Positions 1 through 8,475 of a stretch of 64,000 nt of DNA are shown piece by piece. The stretch's first letter is position 1; each line of letters begins with the position of its first letter. This stretch comes from DATJLY01 sp035604195 (GTDB lineage Bacteria; Pseudomonadota; Alphaproteobacteria; ATCC43930; CGMCC-115725). The stretch covers positions 1-64,000 of the forward strand of contig DATNIY010000097.1 of the NCBI GenBank assembly GCA_035604195.1, given 5' to 3'. The notes below the pieces were generated by a model, which searched no databases, was not told the DNA's origin, and saw only the letters and a program-made list of their open reading frames with translations. A program made the translations under genes and the position numbers.

Positions 1-44
1 CTTAGGCTGTCGATCTGCAAAATGGGCGTGCCGCGCGCGATCAT
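1..44 (-). CDS. livG: ABC transporter ATP-binding protein, N-terminal fragment (livG-like)
   Basis: Only the first 14 codons are inside the window. An ATG at 44..42 overlaps the TGA of the livM gene as ATGA, and the peptide begins MIARGTPILQIDSL, which fits the start of the first beta strand of an ABC ATPase. The position after livH and livM is where livG normally lies. The gene continues off the left edge. The identification rests on context and the short N-terminus. Confidence 0.6.
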   Translation of the reverse strand, partial: MIARGTPILQIDSL

Positions 45-919
45 CGTTTTGCTTCCGGCGATCGATTGCGCGCCGGCATGTCGCTATCGCGCGTCGCTCG
101 CCGCAGATGCGCGGCTCGCGCGGTGACGAGGCGAAACGTAAGAAGGCCCTCCGGACGGATCAGCAGGAGAAGGACGATAAGCAGGCCGTACACGGTCGGC
201 CGCCAGGTATCGAGCCCGCGAATAAACTCGGGCGCCAGCGTTAGAAAGGCCGCCCCAAGGGCCGGCCCCCATAAATTGTTGGTGCCGCCCAGGATAACAT
301 AGAAGACGATATAGACGGAGAGCATGATGTCGAATTCGTCCGGCCGCAGAAACATCATGTAATGGCCATAGAAACCGCCGGCGATCGCCGCCAGCGCCGC
401 TCCCGTGCCGAAGCTCACCAATTTGACTTGCACGACGTTGATGCCGAGCGCGCGCGCGACTTGCTCATCCTCGCGTACGGCATCGAGAATGCGCTGGAGC
501 GGGCTACGTGAAACCATCCACAGCACGCCGCCGACAATTGCGACAAGGACGGCGATCTGCCACGGGTTCGCTCCGGCCAAGCCGCCGAAGCCACGAACGC
601 CGCCGACATAATCGATCGCTTCGATGGCGGTGCGCACCGAGGCCGCGATGCCGACCGTGACCAAGATGAGATAGACCCCGCGCGTTCGCAGCGCGGGAAA
701 TCCGACGAGCACGCCGAAGAAGCCGGTAAGGATCCCGGCAACCAGCACCGCAATCAGCAGCGGAACGGCGAATTTGACGGTCAAGACGCCCGACAAATAG
801 GCCCCGATGGCCATGAAGGCGCCATTGCCGAACGATAAACTACCCGACAAAAGGATAATATAGACGCTCCAGGCGAGCAGGATATTGACGCCAGTGAACA
901 TCACGTAATCCTGGATCAC
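41..919 (-). CDS. livM: branched-chain amino acid-type ABC transporter permease (LivM)
   Basis: Inner-membrane permease of a HAAT-family importer for branched-chain amino acids or related carboxylates and aromatics. The protein is about 292 aa and strongly hydrophobic, with many membrane segments. It has the FPALRTRGVYLILVT region and the REDEQVARALGIN cytoplasmic loop (about residues 148-161) that contacts the ATPase in LivM proteins. I chose a GTG start at 919 because it overlaps the livH stop as GTGA and has GGGAG about 8 bases upstream; a longer reading from GTG 997 would run back through livH. The substrate is unknown, and the neighbouring aryl ligase cluster makes an aromatic acid possible. 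Confidence 0.85.
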   Translation of the reverse strand: MIQDYVMFTGVNILLAWSVYIILLSGSLSFGNGAFMAIGAYLSGVLTVKFAVPLLIAVLVAGILTGFFGVLVGFPALRTRGVYLILVTVGIAASVRTAIEAIDYVGGVRGFGGLAGANPWQIAVLVAIVGGVLWMVSRSPLQRILDAVREDEQVARALGINVVQVKLVSFGTGAALAAIAGGFYGHYMMFLRPDEFDIMLSVYIVFYVILGGTNNLWGPALGAAFLTLAPEFIRGLDTWRPTVYGLLIVLLLLIRPEGLLTFRLVTARAAHLRRATRDSDMPARNRSPEAKR

Positions 920-1809
920 GCCCGCATCTCCCTGGACCATTTCGCGCCGAACAGGCCAGCGGGTCGAACCAGCAAGACGACAATCATGAACAGCCACACG
1001 ACGGTGTCGCCAAGCTCGCCCAATCCAGTTGTGAATGCGAGCGCCTCGGCGACTCCGACCAGCAGCCCGCCGAGAAAGGTGCCGCGCAGGTCGCCCATGC
1101 CGCCGATCGCCATGATCGCAAGCGCCTTGAGGCCAAAGCTGAAACCGATATCCGTACTGGCGTAGCCGGTGCGCAGCACGAGCGTGAGGCCGGCGACGCC
1201 TGCCAAAGCCGAGGCGACGAAGAAGGTCTGCTGAATTGTGCGTTTAACGTTGATCCCGAGCAATGCGGCCGCACTCGGTGATTCCGCGGTCGCTCGGATA
1301 TTGCGTCCGATCGCCGTTTTGGCGACCAGAAGCTGGAGTCCCAGCGTGAGCAAAAGCGAAATGCCGAGGATGGTCAGTTTCACCAGCGCGATGCGCATGC
1401 CGAAAATTTCGATGCTGAAGACGCGCAGGGCGGCGGGCAAGGTGAGGCCAATCGGCTCGGTGCCGCAATATTTTTGAACGAGATCGATAATAACGAGTCC
1501 GACGGCGAACGAGCTCAGAGCGGCCGTGATCTGAGCATCGCGTCCCCTGAACTTCCGGAAACTCACCAACTCGACGATGAGCCCCAGCAGCCCGGAAATG
1601 CCAAAAACGACGATAAGCGCCACCCACACCGGCGCGCCGAGCGCCACGCTTGCGACGGTGATGAACCCGCCCAACATGAAGATCTCGCTGTGGGCGAAGT
1701 TCAGCTTGTCGAGAACGCCGAACACCAGCGTGTAGCCCTGGGCGATGAGCGCGTACAAGCTCCCCAGGATAATACCGTTGACGATCTGCTCCGCCAGCAT
1801 TCGTCCCAT
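916..1809 (-). CDS. livH: branched-chain amino acid-type ABC transporter permease (LivH)
   Basis: The partner permease of livM, 297 aa and highly hydrophobic. The N-terminus (IVNGIILGSLYALIAQGYTL, then VLDKLNFAHSEIFMLGGF) is the standard LivH signature, and LLGINVKRTIQ marks the ATPase-contact loop. The stop overlaps the start of livM by four bases, indicating translational coupling. It is the first gene of the operon seen here. No periplasmic binding protein precedes it, so the binding protein must lie beyond the left edge or elsewhere. Confidence 0.88.
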   Translation of the reverse strand: MGRMLAEQIVNGIILGSLYALIAQGYTLVFGVLDKLNFAHSEIFMLGGFITVASVALGAPVWVALIVVFGISGLLGLIVELVSFRKFRGRDAQITAALSSFAVGLVIIDLVQKYCGTEPIGLTLPAALRVFSIEIFGMRIALVKLTILGISLLLTLGLQLLVAKTAIGRNIRATAESPSAAALLGINVKRTIQQTFFVASALAGVAGLTLVLRTGYASTDIGFSFGLKALAIMAIGGMGDLRGTFLGGLLVGVAEALAFTTGLGELGDTVVWLFMIVVLLVRPAGLFGAKWSREMRA

Positions 1810-1969
1810 GCTCGCTACTCTACGACTTGACGCTTGCCGCTTGCGTGGGGGAACGTGGGGCTAGTGCGTTCGATAGTGTTCACCCGATCGCCAGCTCGGC
1901 CAGTTCGTCAACCCCGGAATTCTCCTCCAGACAGGAAGCTGGACAGAACGCCATTCCAAGCCATCCCCC

Positions 1970-1995
1970 CGATCGATCTCATCGTCGATCGATCG
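1970..1995. promoter_or_regulatory. 9-bp perfect inverted repeat, possible operator
   Basis: CGATCGATC at 1970-1978 and GATCGATCG at 1987-1995 are perfect inverted arms around the 8-base spacer TCATCGTC. The site lies about 160 bp upstream of the livH start and 335 bp upstream of the ligase start. Operator or hairpin function is inference; GATC-rich sequence also pairs easily by chance. Confidence 0.3.
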
Positions 1996-2095
1996 CCCTC
2001 ATACCGTCATAGCGTGGTGGATCCGGCCCACGAGCTCGCGCGGCGCGAACCTTAACCTTCTCATCGCAAGCAATCATACGTGCCGAAGCTCAACA

Positions 2096-2109
2096 TTGAT
2101 CCAGATCAA
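2096..2109. promoter_or_regulatory. perfect FNR/FixK-type box TTGAT-CCAG-ATCAA
   Basis: The sequence matches the FNR/ANR/FixK consensus TTGAT-N4-ATCAA at all ten defined positions. It is about 227 bp upstream of the ligase start and 287 bp upstream of livH. A CRP/FNR-family regulator, responding to low oxygen or to a FixLJ-type cascade, is the likely binder. No such regulator gene is in the window. Confidence 0.6.
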
Positions 2110-2218
2110 GCGATCCGCAGACCCGCGCGGTTAAGCTAGCTCGAAAACTTTTGCTCGGACTGGTCCAAGAAATTGGGATGAGACCACCGGCGCGGACACG
2201 GAGAATGTCGTCCGGGCC

Positions 2219-2232
2219 CTGATCTACATCAA
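2219..2232. promoter_or_regulatory. second FNR-type box, one mismatch (CTGAT-CTAC-ATCAA)
   Basis: This copy matches the FNR consensus at 9 of 10 positions and lies 123 bp downstream of the first box, about 98 bp before the ligase start. Both boxes are followed by AAGCGA then a CCGC run, so the similarity extends beyond the core and suggests a duplicated regulatory segment. Confidence 0.45.
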
Positions 2233-2329
2233 GCGACCGCTCGCCCAGGATTGATAATCTTGGCAACAGTCGATTTCGCTCACCATGTGGGGCGATCGAC
2301 CCGCCGAAAGGCGTGAAAGAGGAGGTTCC

Positions 2330-3982
2330 GTGCTGCCGGGTTGTACGCCATGGCCGGTCGAGCTGGGCGAGCGCTATCGCCGCAGGGGCTACTGGGAGGA
2401 CATCACTCTCGGTGAAATGCTGAGCCGCTCGGCGCGCGCCCATCCCGACAAGCCGGCTCTGGTCTTCGCCGACCGGCGCATCACCTATCGCGAGCTTGTC
2501 GACACCAGCGACCGTCTGGCTGCCGGCTTCCGCGCGGCGGGGCTTGCCTCTCGCGACCGGGTGGTGCTTCACCTGCCCAACATCCCCGAGATCGTCTTCG
2601 CGTTCCTGGCGTTGGTGAGGATCGGCGCGATCCCGGTCATGGCGTTGCCATCGCACCGGCTGACGGAGATGCGGCATCTGGTGAAACGGTCGAAGGCCGT
2701 GGGCTACGTCATCCCCGCGACCATCCGCGATTTCGATTTCCGCCCCATGGCGGATCAGCTTTGCGCCGAGTTCGACCACCTGCGCCACGTCTTCGTCGCC
2801 GGTCCCGCCAATGCCGGGCAGACGAGCCTCGACGACACGCTGCGCTCTGGCTCGGCAGGCGGCCGCGCGAGCGCACCACGGCCGGATCCCGGCGACGTCG
2901 CGCTCATGCTGCTCTCCGGCGGCACCACCGGTTTGCCGAAGCTCATTCCGCGCACGCATAACGATTATGTCTGCAACTGCAAGCTCAGCGGCCGCGTCGC
3001 CGGAATGAACGAGCACACCGTCTTCCTCGCGGTGCTGCCGATCGCGCACAACTACACCTTGGCATCTCCGGGGATTCTGGCGACGCTCGCCTATGGCGGC
3101 ACCGTGGTGATCGCGCCGGGCCGGGCAGCCGATGTGATACTCCCGCTCATCGAGCGCGAGAGCGTCACCCACATCGCCGCGGCGGCGCCGCTCATCGTCG
3201 GCTGGCTCAATGATCCGGGCCGCGGCCGGTACGACACGCGGTCGCTCCACGTCATCCAGAATGGCGGCGCGCGTCTCGCCCCGGAGCTGCGCCGGCGCGT
3301 GCGGCAGGAGTTCGGCTGCCTCTTCCAGGAGATCTACGGCACCGGCGAGGGACTGCTCAATATGACCCGGCTGGACGATGGCGAGGAGCTGGTGCTGTCG
3401 AGCTCCGGCGCCCCCGTCTGCGACGACGACGAGATCAGGGTGGTCGATGACGAAGGACGGGAGTTGCCGGATGGGCAATCGGGAGAGCTGATCTGCCGCG
3501 GTCCCTATACCATCCGCGGCTATTACGACGACCCCGATGCCGACGCCAAGGCCTTCACCGCGGACGGCTTCTATCGGATGGGTGACATCGCCCGCAAGGT
3601 CGGCCGGTACGTCTACACCGAGGGGCGGAAGAAGGACGTGATCAATCGCGGCGGCGAGAAGATCAGCTCGGAGGAGGTCGAGAACCTCATCCTCGCCCAC
3701 GCCAAGGTCGAGAATGTATGCGTCGTGGCGATGCCGGACGAGGTGTATGGCGAGCGCGCCTGCGCCTTCGTCGTGCCGAAAGCCGACCAGACGATCGGCT
3801 TTCGCGAGCTCATCGATTTTCTCGCCCGGCAACAGATCGCGAAATTCAAGCTCCCCGAGCGGCTCGAGCTGGTCGACGGCTTCCCGCTGAGCCCGGCCGG
3901 CAAGATCCTGCGCCGCGAGCTGCGCGCAATCATCGCGCAGAAGCTCGCGGCGGAACGCGCGCAAAACAGAGAGACGAGGTGA
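2330..3982 (+). CDS. aryl-AMP/aryl-CoA ligase, EntE/DhbE-like
   Basis: ANL-superfamily enzyme that activates an aromatic carboxylic acid with ATP, giving an acyl-adenylate and probably an aryl-CoA. The P-loop LSGGTTGLPKLIPRTHNDY is nearly that of 2,3-dihydroxybenzoate-AMP ligases, followed by YGTGEGLLNMTRLDD, GDIARKVGRYVYTEGRKKD and the C-terminal catalytic lysine in SPAGKILRREL (K525). I prefer GTG 2330 because GAGGAGG lies just upstream and the family-like N-terminus (TPWPVELGERYRRRGYW) starts there; ATG 2285 in frame would add 15 residues. There is no carrier-protein or siderophore gene nearby, so a CoA ligase in catabolism (as for salicylate or benzoate) is likelier than siderophore synthesis. 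The stop overlaps the next gene by one base. Confidence 0.85.
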   Translation: MLPGCTPWPVELGERYRRRGYWEDITLGEMLSRSARAHPDKPALVFADRRITYRELVDTSDRLAAGFRAAGLASRDRVVLHLPNIPEIVFAFLALVRIGAIPVMALPSHRLTEMRHLVKRSKAVGYVIPATIRDFDFRPMADQLCAEFDHLRHVFVAGPANAGQTSLDDTLRSGSAGGRASAPRPDPGDVALMLLSGGTTGLPKLIPRTHNDYVCNCKLSGRVAGMNEHTVFLAVLPIAHNYTLASPGILATLAYGGTVVIAPGRAADVILPLIERESVTHIAAAAPLIVGWLNDPGRGRYDTRSLHVIQNGGARLAPELRRRVRQEFGCLFQEIYGTGEGLLNMTRLDDGEELVLSSSGAPVCDDDEIRVVDDEGRELPDGQSGELICRGPYTIRGYYDDPDADAKAFTADGFYRMGDIARKVGRYVYTEGRKKDVINRGGEKISSEEVENLILAHAKVENVCVVAMPDEVYGERACAFVVPKADQTIGFRELIDFLARQQIAKFKLPERLELVDGFPLSPAGKILRRELRAIIAQKLAAERAQNRETR

Positions 3983-5964
3983 TGTCCATGACGCAACGGC
4001 CCGGCGAGACGCAACTGCCCCATCTGTTCGAGCCCGTCACTTGGGCCGGGTTCGCCCTCAAGAACCGAGTCAAGTACGGCGCCTGCTGCGTCTCCAACTA
4101 CAACACCCGCGACGGCTTCATCACCGAGCGCGAGCTCGCGCGGACCAAGGTGATCGCCGGCACGGGCTGCGGCATCATCACCAACCAGGGCGCCTATCCC
4201 GACCCGCTCGGCGAGGGCAAGGCCTATTTCAGCCAGATCGCTCTCTTCGACGACAAATTCATCCCGCAATTCGAGAAGATCGCCGGCTACATCCATGACG
4301 GCGGCGGCATCGCCATCCAGCAGATCCTGCATGCCGGGCGCTATGGCGGCATCGATCTCGGCTACTGCATCCAGCCCTCCGTCGTGCCGCAGACGCTGCC
4401 GCATTTCCGGCCGCCGCGCGAGATCACGAAGGAGCAGATCCGCGAAACCATCGAGCAGCACGCCGAGGCGGCGAAGCGAGCGATCAAGGCCGGGTTCGAC
4501 GGCACCGAGATCACCAGCTTCATGGGCTACCTGATGGCCACCTTCAATTCGAAATTCACCAATCGCCGCACCGACGAATACGGCGGCTCGACCGTCAATC
4601 GCGGGCGCTTCATGCGCGAGCTGATTTACGCCGTCAAGGCGGCAATGGGCGGCGCCCACCCGCTCGTCGTCCGGCTCAACGGCGCGGAGCTGATGGATCG
4701 CTGGGGCGGCAATGACGAGGACGAGTGCTACGCGCTGATCCAGCAGGCGGCGGAGTGTGGCGCCGACATGATCAGCGTTACCGTGGGGTGGCAGGAGGCT
4801 CCCGACTCGTCGATCGGCCGGGACGTGCCGCCGGGCCATTGGAACCGGCTCGCGGTTCGGGCGAAGCAGCTGCTGCCCGACACGCCGATTGCCTTCGGTA
4901 CCCGTCTGCCCGATCCGATCATGGCCGACAGCTGCATCGCCGAGGGGCAATTCGATTTCTGGGAAGTGTGCCGTCCGCTGCTGGCCGACCCGGATCTGGT
5001 GAAGAAGGCGGCGGAAGCGCGCCTGGACGAGGTCAAGCGGTGCATCGGCTCGCTCAACTGCCTGTCCCGGCTGTTTCGCGATCTGCCCTATACCTGCACG
5101 ATGAACCCGGCGCTGGGCCACGAGGTCGAGCCCGAATACCAGATCACGCCGGCCGCGGTGCGCAAGAAGATCATGATCGTCGGCGCCGGTCCGGCGGGCA
5201 TGGAATGCGCCATCGCCGCGACCCGGCGCGGGCATCATGTCATCGTCTACGAGCGCGGCGAGCGGATCGGCGGCAGCCTGCTCGGCTATGCCGCGCATGA
5301 TCTCGCGCACAAGGACGATCTCGCGAGCGTCGCCGAGTATTATCGCGTCATGGCGACGAAGCTCGGCATCGAGGTGCGGCTCGGCACCGTGGTCGATCCC
5401 AAGATGATGCGCAGCGTTCTTCACCAATTCGATGCTGCCGTCGTCGCCGCGGGCGCGCGGGTGGATTTGCAGGCGCTGCCCGCTCCGGAGGAGGAGGGCC
5501 TCCTGGTCGAGGCCATGGACGTCGCGCTGGGGAAACGGCAGCCAGGGCGGCGCGTCGTAATGCTCGGCGGCGGCAAGATCGGGCTCACTCTCGCCGAGTC
5601 TCTCAAATCGTCCGGCACCGAGGTCGTCGTCGTCGAGCGGGAGCGGCGCATTGCCGGCGACGTCATGCCGACATGGAAGTGGCGCCACTCCGCCTGGATC
5701 GATGAATTGGAAATCCCGACCATGACCGGCTGCCGCGTCACCCGCATTGCCAAGGACGGCGTGACGGTGATCGACGCCAAGGGCCGTGAGACGACGCTGC
5801 CGGCAGATATGGTCATCGCCGCATCGCCGGCGCGCGGCAACCAGGAGCTGTTCGCCGAGCTCGAATGGTCGATCGACGAGCTTCATGGTTGCGGCGACGC
5901 CATGGTGCCGCGCGGCCTGACGCAGGCCATTCACGACGGCTACCGGCTCGGCTGCCGGCTTTAG
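3982..5964 (+). CDS. NADH:flavin oxidoreductase, 2,4-dienoyl-CoA reductase/TMADH family
   Basis: A 660-aa flavoenzyme with an Old Yellow Enzyme TIM barrel (about residues 10-345, with QQILHAGRYGG), a cluster segment (354-372), an FAD motif (IMIVGAGPAGMECA) and an NAD(P)H motif (VVMLGGGKIGLTLAESL). Relatives reduce activated C=C bonds of dienoyl-CoA, enoates or bile-acid intermediates. The iron-sulfur segment reads C354-x2-S357-x2-C360-x11-C372, so the second of the four usual cysteines is serine. ATG 3982 overlaps the ligase stop (TGATG), so the two are coupled; a second ATG lies two codons later. Partnership with the ligase suggests reduction of an aryl- or enoyl-CoA, which is inference. Confidence 0.85.
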   Translation: MSMTQRPGETQLPHLFEPVTWAGFALKNRVKYGACCVSNYNTRDGFITERELARTKVIAGTGCGIITNQGAYPDPLGEGKAYFSQIALFDDKFIPQFEKIAGYIHDGGGIAIQQILHAGRYGGIDLGYCIQPSVVPQTLPHFRPPREITKEQIRETIEQHAEAAKRAIKAGFDGTEITSFMGYLMATFNSKFTNRRTDEYGGSTVNRGRFMRELIYAVKAAMGGAHPLVVRLNGAELMDRWGGNDEDECYALIQQAAECGADMISVTVGWQEAPDSSIGRDVPPGHWNRLAVRAKQLLPDTPIAFGTRLPDPIMADSCIAEGQFDFWEVCRPLLADPDLVKKAAEARLDEVKRCIGSLNCLSRLFRDLPYTCTMNPALGHEVEPEYQITPAAVRKKIMIVGAGPAGMECAIAATRRGHHVIVYERGERIGGSLLGYAAHDLAHKDDLASVAEYYRVMATKLGIEVRLGTVVDPKMMRSVLHQFDAAVVAAGARVDLQALPAPEEEGLLVEAMDVALGKRQPGRRVVMLGGGKIGLTLAESLKSSGTEVVVVERERRIAGDVMPTWKWRHSAWIDELEIPTMTGCRVTRIAKDGVTVIDAKGRETTLPADMVIAASPARGNQELFAELEWSIDELHGCGDAMVPRGLTQAIHDGYRLGCRL

Positions 5965-5973
5965 GGGGTGGGC

Positions 5974-6405
5974 ATGGATGCGAAGGCGGAGGGGCGCGCG
6001 GCGCTCGACATCGCCGGTTGGCAGGCGCTGCTCGACCGCCATTCCGCGATCTTTGCCGGCATGCTGCCGGGCTCGCGCATCGGGCTGTTGCCGGAGGAGG
6101 ATTTCGAATCGCCGGCGGCGATGATGCTGGTCTGGGAAGCGACCGGGAACGGCATGGTGGCGGACTATCGGTGCTTTCCCGGCTTCGAGCAGGCCGCGGT
6201 GGACCTTCTCTTCGTCGCCGATGGCGAGACCCTCGGCCGACTGCACGATCGCGCCAATCCGGCGCCGTTGGCCGACCTGAAGCGCAAGGTTCGGCGCCGA
6301 GAGACGCTCCTTTACGTGGTCAAGCCCCGGGCCACGCTGCTGGAACTCGGCTATGAGGAGTTCCTGGACTCGCTGGGGCTCGCCTTCATGGGCGCGTGTC
6401 GCTGA
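5974..6405 (+). CDS. hypothetical protein, 143 aa
   Basis: I do not recognise a family. The protein is soluble and mixed alpha/beta in character, with no signal peptide, membrane segment or cysteine pair. ATG 5974 is preceded by a GGGGG tract about five bases upstream and lies ten bases after the flavoenzyme stop, so it is probably co-transcribed; GTG 5968 would add two residues. The tight spacing suggests an accessory role with the ligase and flavoenzyme. Confidence 0.7.
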   Translation: MDAKAEGRAALDIAGWQALLDRHSAIFAGMLPGSRIGLLPEEDFESPAAMMLVWEATGNGMVADYRCFPGFEQAAVDLLFVADGETLGRLHDRANPAPLADLKRKVRRRETLLYVVKPRATLLELGYEEFLDSLGLAFMGACR

Positions 6406-6429
6406 CCGGCGAATGGATAGGGCGGGGAC

Positions 6430-6612
6430 ATGATCTTCTACAATCCGACCGGCGCGCCCGAACTGGCTTGCAATGAATGCGGCTGCCGCTGGTTCGATCG
6501 CATGACCAATCGCTGCTACGAGTGTGGCGCCGATGTGCCCGAGGGCGACGTTGCCGAATTCCAGGCCGCCCTGGAAGTCTTCGTGACCGCACGGCGGAAG
6601 CCTACGCAATAG
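6430..6612 (+). CDS. small zinc-ribbon protein, 60 aa
   Basis: The protein has two cysteine knuckles, CNEC at residues 14-17 (with a further Cys19) and CYEC at 29-32, typical of a zinc ribbon. The rest is a short acidic helix and a basic tail. GGCGGGG precedes the ATG. It is the fourth gene of a close-packed series behind the aryl ligase and flavoenzyme. Zinc ribbons of this size serve as adaptor subunits or metal/redox modules; no specific function can be assigned. Confidence 0.7.
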   Translation: MIFYNPTGAPELACNECGCRWFDRMTNRCYECGADVPEGDVAEFQAALEVFVTARRKPTQ

Positions 6613-6807
6613 CCGCGCGCCGCCGCGCCCGCCAGCTCACCGCAATCCGCGCCCGGCTCGTGTTCCGGCAGCGCTTCGACCGGGTGGATCGGTGGAAGCA
6701 CGCGTGGGCGGCATGTCTCAGGCGCGGCAGGATCCGTTCGGGCGGCGTCCGCTGTCTGAAGAGCAGCCATCGGGCGTACAACGAGGGATCGTCTAAGCGA
6801 GGCGGCC

Positions 6808-7467
6808 ATGACGCGCACACCCGCATTGGCGTTCATTACTATAGTGGCGACTCTTGCCTATCTCGGGCTCGCTGTCCTCGGCTGGGGCGGGTTTGCCGCT
6901 TTCTTTTCCCACCCGTCCCTGATCGTCCTTGCGATCGTCGTCTTCGCGTTGTCTGGCGCAGCGCTTTTGAGTGGCGGAAACCTGAGCCCCGGCGAGCGCG
7001 AGGATCGCAGCAACCGTTGGGTCATCGGAGCGTTCGCGCTGATTGGGCTGCTGGACGCCTATCTGCCGGCCTTCACCGATCGGATGGGGTTCTGGACCAT
7101 TGACGGGAATACCGCGCGCTGGCTTGGCGTCGTTCTCTTCGCTGTGGGCGGGGTGCTGCGGATCTGGCCGGTCTTTGTGCTCGGTCGTCGGTTCAGTGGG
7201 TTGGTGGCCATCCAGCCCGGCCACACGCTGGTCAAGACGGGTGTCTACGCCGTCATCCGCCATCCGAGCTATCTAGGGCTGCTCATCAACGCGCTGGGCT
7301 GGGCGCTCGCCTTTCGTTCGGGAGCCGGCGTACTGCTCACGGCGATCATCATTCTGCCGCTCGTCGCGCGCATACGCGCGGAAGAGGCGCTGCTGCGCTC
7401 GCGGTTCGGCAGCGAGTACGACGCCTATTGCGCCCGCACGTCGCGCCTTATTCCCGGGCTCTATTGA
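6808..7467 (+). CDS. isoprenylcysteine carboxyl methyltransferase/PEMT-like membrane protein
   Basis: A 219-aa protein with about five membrane segments in its first 180 residues. The C-terminal half carries the ICMT/phospholipid-methyltransferase signature: LVKTGVYAVIRHPSYLG, then EEALLRSRFGSEYDAYC. The family methylates small lipophilic or membrane substrates with SAM, and bacterial members are mostly uncharacterised. A 195-bp gap separates it from the zinc-ribbon gene, so it may be transcribed separately. Confidence 0.8.
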   Translation: MTRTPALAFITIVATLAYLGLAVLGWGGFAAFFSHPSLIVLAIVVFALSGAALLSGGNLSPGEREDRSNRWVIGAFALIGLLDAYLPAFTDRMGFWTIDGNTARWLGVVLFAVGGVLRIWPVFVLGRRFSGLVAIQPGHTLVKTGVYAVIRHPSYLGLLINALGWALAFRSGAGVLLTAIIILPLVARIRAEEALLRSRFGSEYDAYCARTSRLIPGLY

Positions 7468-7739
7468 GGCGAGCAGCCGCTGAAGGTCGGGTAAGGCTCG
7501 GACTGAGCCATTGCCCCGGCGCGGCGATCCTTGGCTTCGGCTAAGCATCCGCGCTAGACTTCGTCCTGGCCGCGGCCGGTGAGCGCGGCGGCGAGGAGCC
7601 AGCGCCGGAAAGCCAGCGGGATGAAGCGCCCCGCGCCCCGCCGCCGCTTGTAACCGCCGGAAGTAACGCTCCGGCGCCAAGGCATGGGGCCAAGGCCGCG
7701 ATGGCCCCGTCCTTGCCGGGCGCTCTCGGGGAGACAGCC

Positions 7740-8450
7740 ATGCACAAAGTGTCGATACCGCAGTCCGTCGTCGATCGCGTCGTCCGGCGCCGGGGCAAGG
7801 AGCAGGCTTACGAGGATTTGGTGCCGGCCAAGACCGCGCTCGTCGTCGTCGACATGCAGAACGCCTTCATGCTGCCCGGAATTGCCCATGCGCTGTGCGA
7901 GACGGCGCAGGACATCGTTCCCAACATCAATCGCCTCGCCCGAGTCTTTCGTGCGACCGGCGGGACCGTCGTTTGGATCAAGACCATTTGGAAGGAGCAG
8001 TCGCTCGCGGACTGGTCGAATTATTACGAGCTTGCCGGACCGCGCGGCAGCGCCGCGCGCATCGCCGCGCTCACCAAGGACAGCAAGGGCCATGAGCTGT
8101 GGGCGGATCTCGAAGTGCGCCCGGAAGATGCGATCGTCGAAAAACAGCGCTTCAGCGCCTTCATTCAGGGCTCGTCGGATCTGGCGGAGGTGTTGCGCCG
8201 GCGCGGCATCGACACCATCGCGGTGACGGGCACCGTGACCAATGTGTGCTGCGAATCGACGGCACGCGACGGCATGATGCTCAATTTCCGCACCATCATG
8301 GTGACCGACGGCAACGCCGCGATGACCGACGAGGACCACAACGCCTCGCTCAGCGCCTTCTATTTGACCTTCGGCGACATCGTGTCGACGGACATGCTGA
8401 TCTCCCGGCTCGAGCGCAACGCCGGGAAGGCAAGCGCCGCGGCCGAATGA
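7740..8450 (+). CDS. isochorismatase-family cysteine hydrolase
   Basis: The fold carries the catalytic triad of amidohydrolases such as N-carbamoylsarcosine amidase, nicotinamidase and maleamate amidase: D38 (VVVDMQNAF), K135 (VEKQRFSAF) and C170 (VTNVCCESTARDG). The mature length of 236 aa is usual for the family. ATG 7740 is preceded by GGGGAG six bases upstream; an in-frame upstream start at 7701 lacks a comparable site. It is followed after 25 bases by an NMT1-fold protein and then a PrpD-like protein. The substrate is unknown; cleavage of an amide or carbamoyl group from an N-containing intermediate is plausible. Confidence 0.85.
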   Translation: MHKVSIPQSVVDRVVRRRGKEQAYEDLVPAKTALVVVDMQNAFMLPGIAHALCETAQDIVPNINRLARVFRATGGTVVWIKTIWKEQSLADWSNYYELAGPRGSAARIAALTKDSKGHELWADLEVRPEDAIVEKQRFSAFIQGSSDLAEVLRRRGIDTIAVTGTVTNVCCESTARDGMMLNFRTIMVTDGNAAMTDEDHNASLSAFYLTFGDIVSTDMLISRLERNAGKASAAAE

Positions 8451-8475
8451 GAGCACTCCCAGGGAGGAACGCGCC

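Larger units (their letters stand above)
1810..2329. other. 520-bp divergent intergenic region
   Basis: This gene-free stretch separates the minus-strand liv operon from the plus-strand ligase operon and should hold both promoters. It contains a 9-bp inverted repeat (1970-1995) and two FNR-type boxes (2096-2109, 2219-2232), listed separately. I see no convincing sigma-70 hexamer pair and no small ORF with a ribosome-binding site. Confidence 0.6.

Noticed and set aside
2155..2170. Imperfect palindrome around GGACTGGTCC
   Set aside because: The core arms are only four bases with one mismatch outside, too weak to list beside the FNR boxes.
3613..6609. A 998-codon open frame on the minus strand, with similar long antisense frames at 2090-3964, 19064-21100 and 61258-63924
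   Set aside because: These lie opposite well-supported genes and have His/Asp/Arg/Gly-rich composition without family motifs or start signals. They result from GC-rich codon bias on the opposite strand.
6613..6807. Possible continuation of the zinc-ribbon gene in another frame
   Set aside because: The downstream frame is Arg/Ala-rich shadow-like sequence, and the 60-aa protein is complete with both cysteine knuckles.
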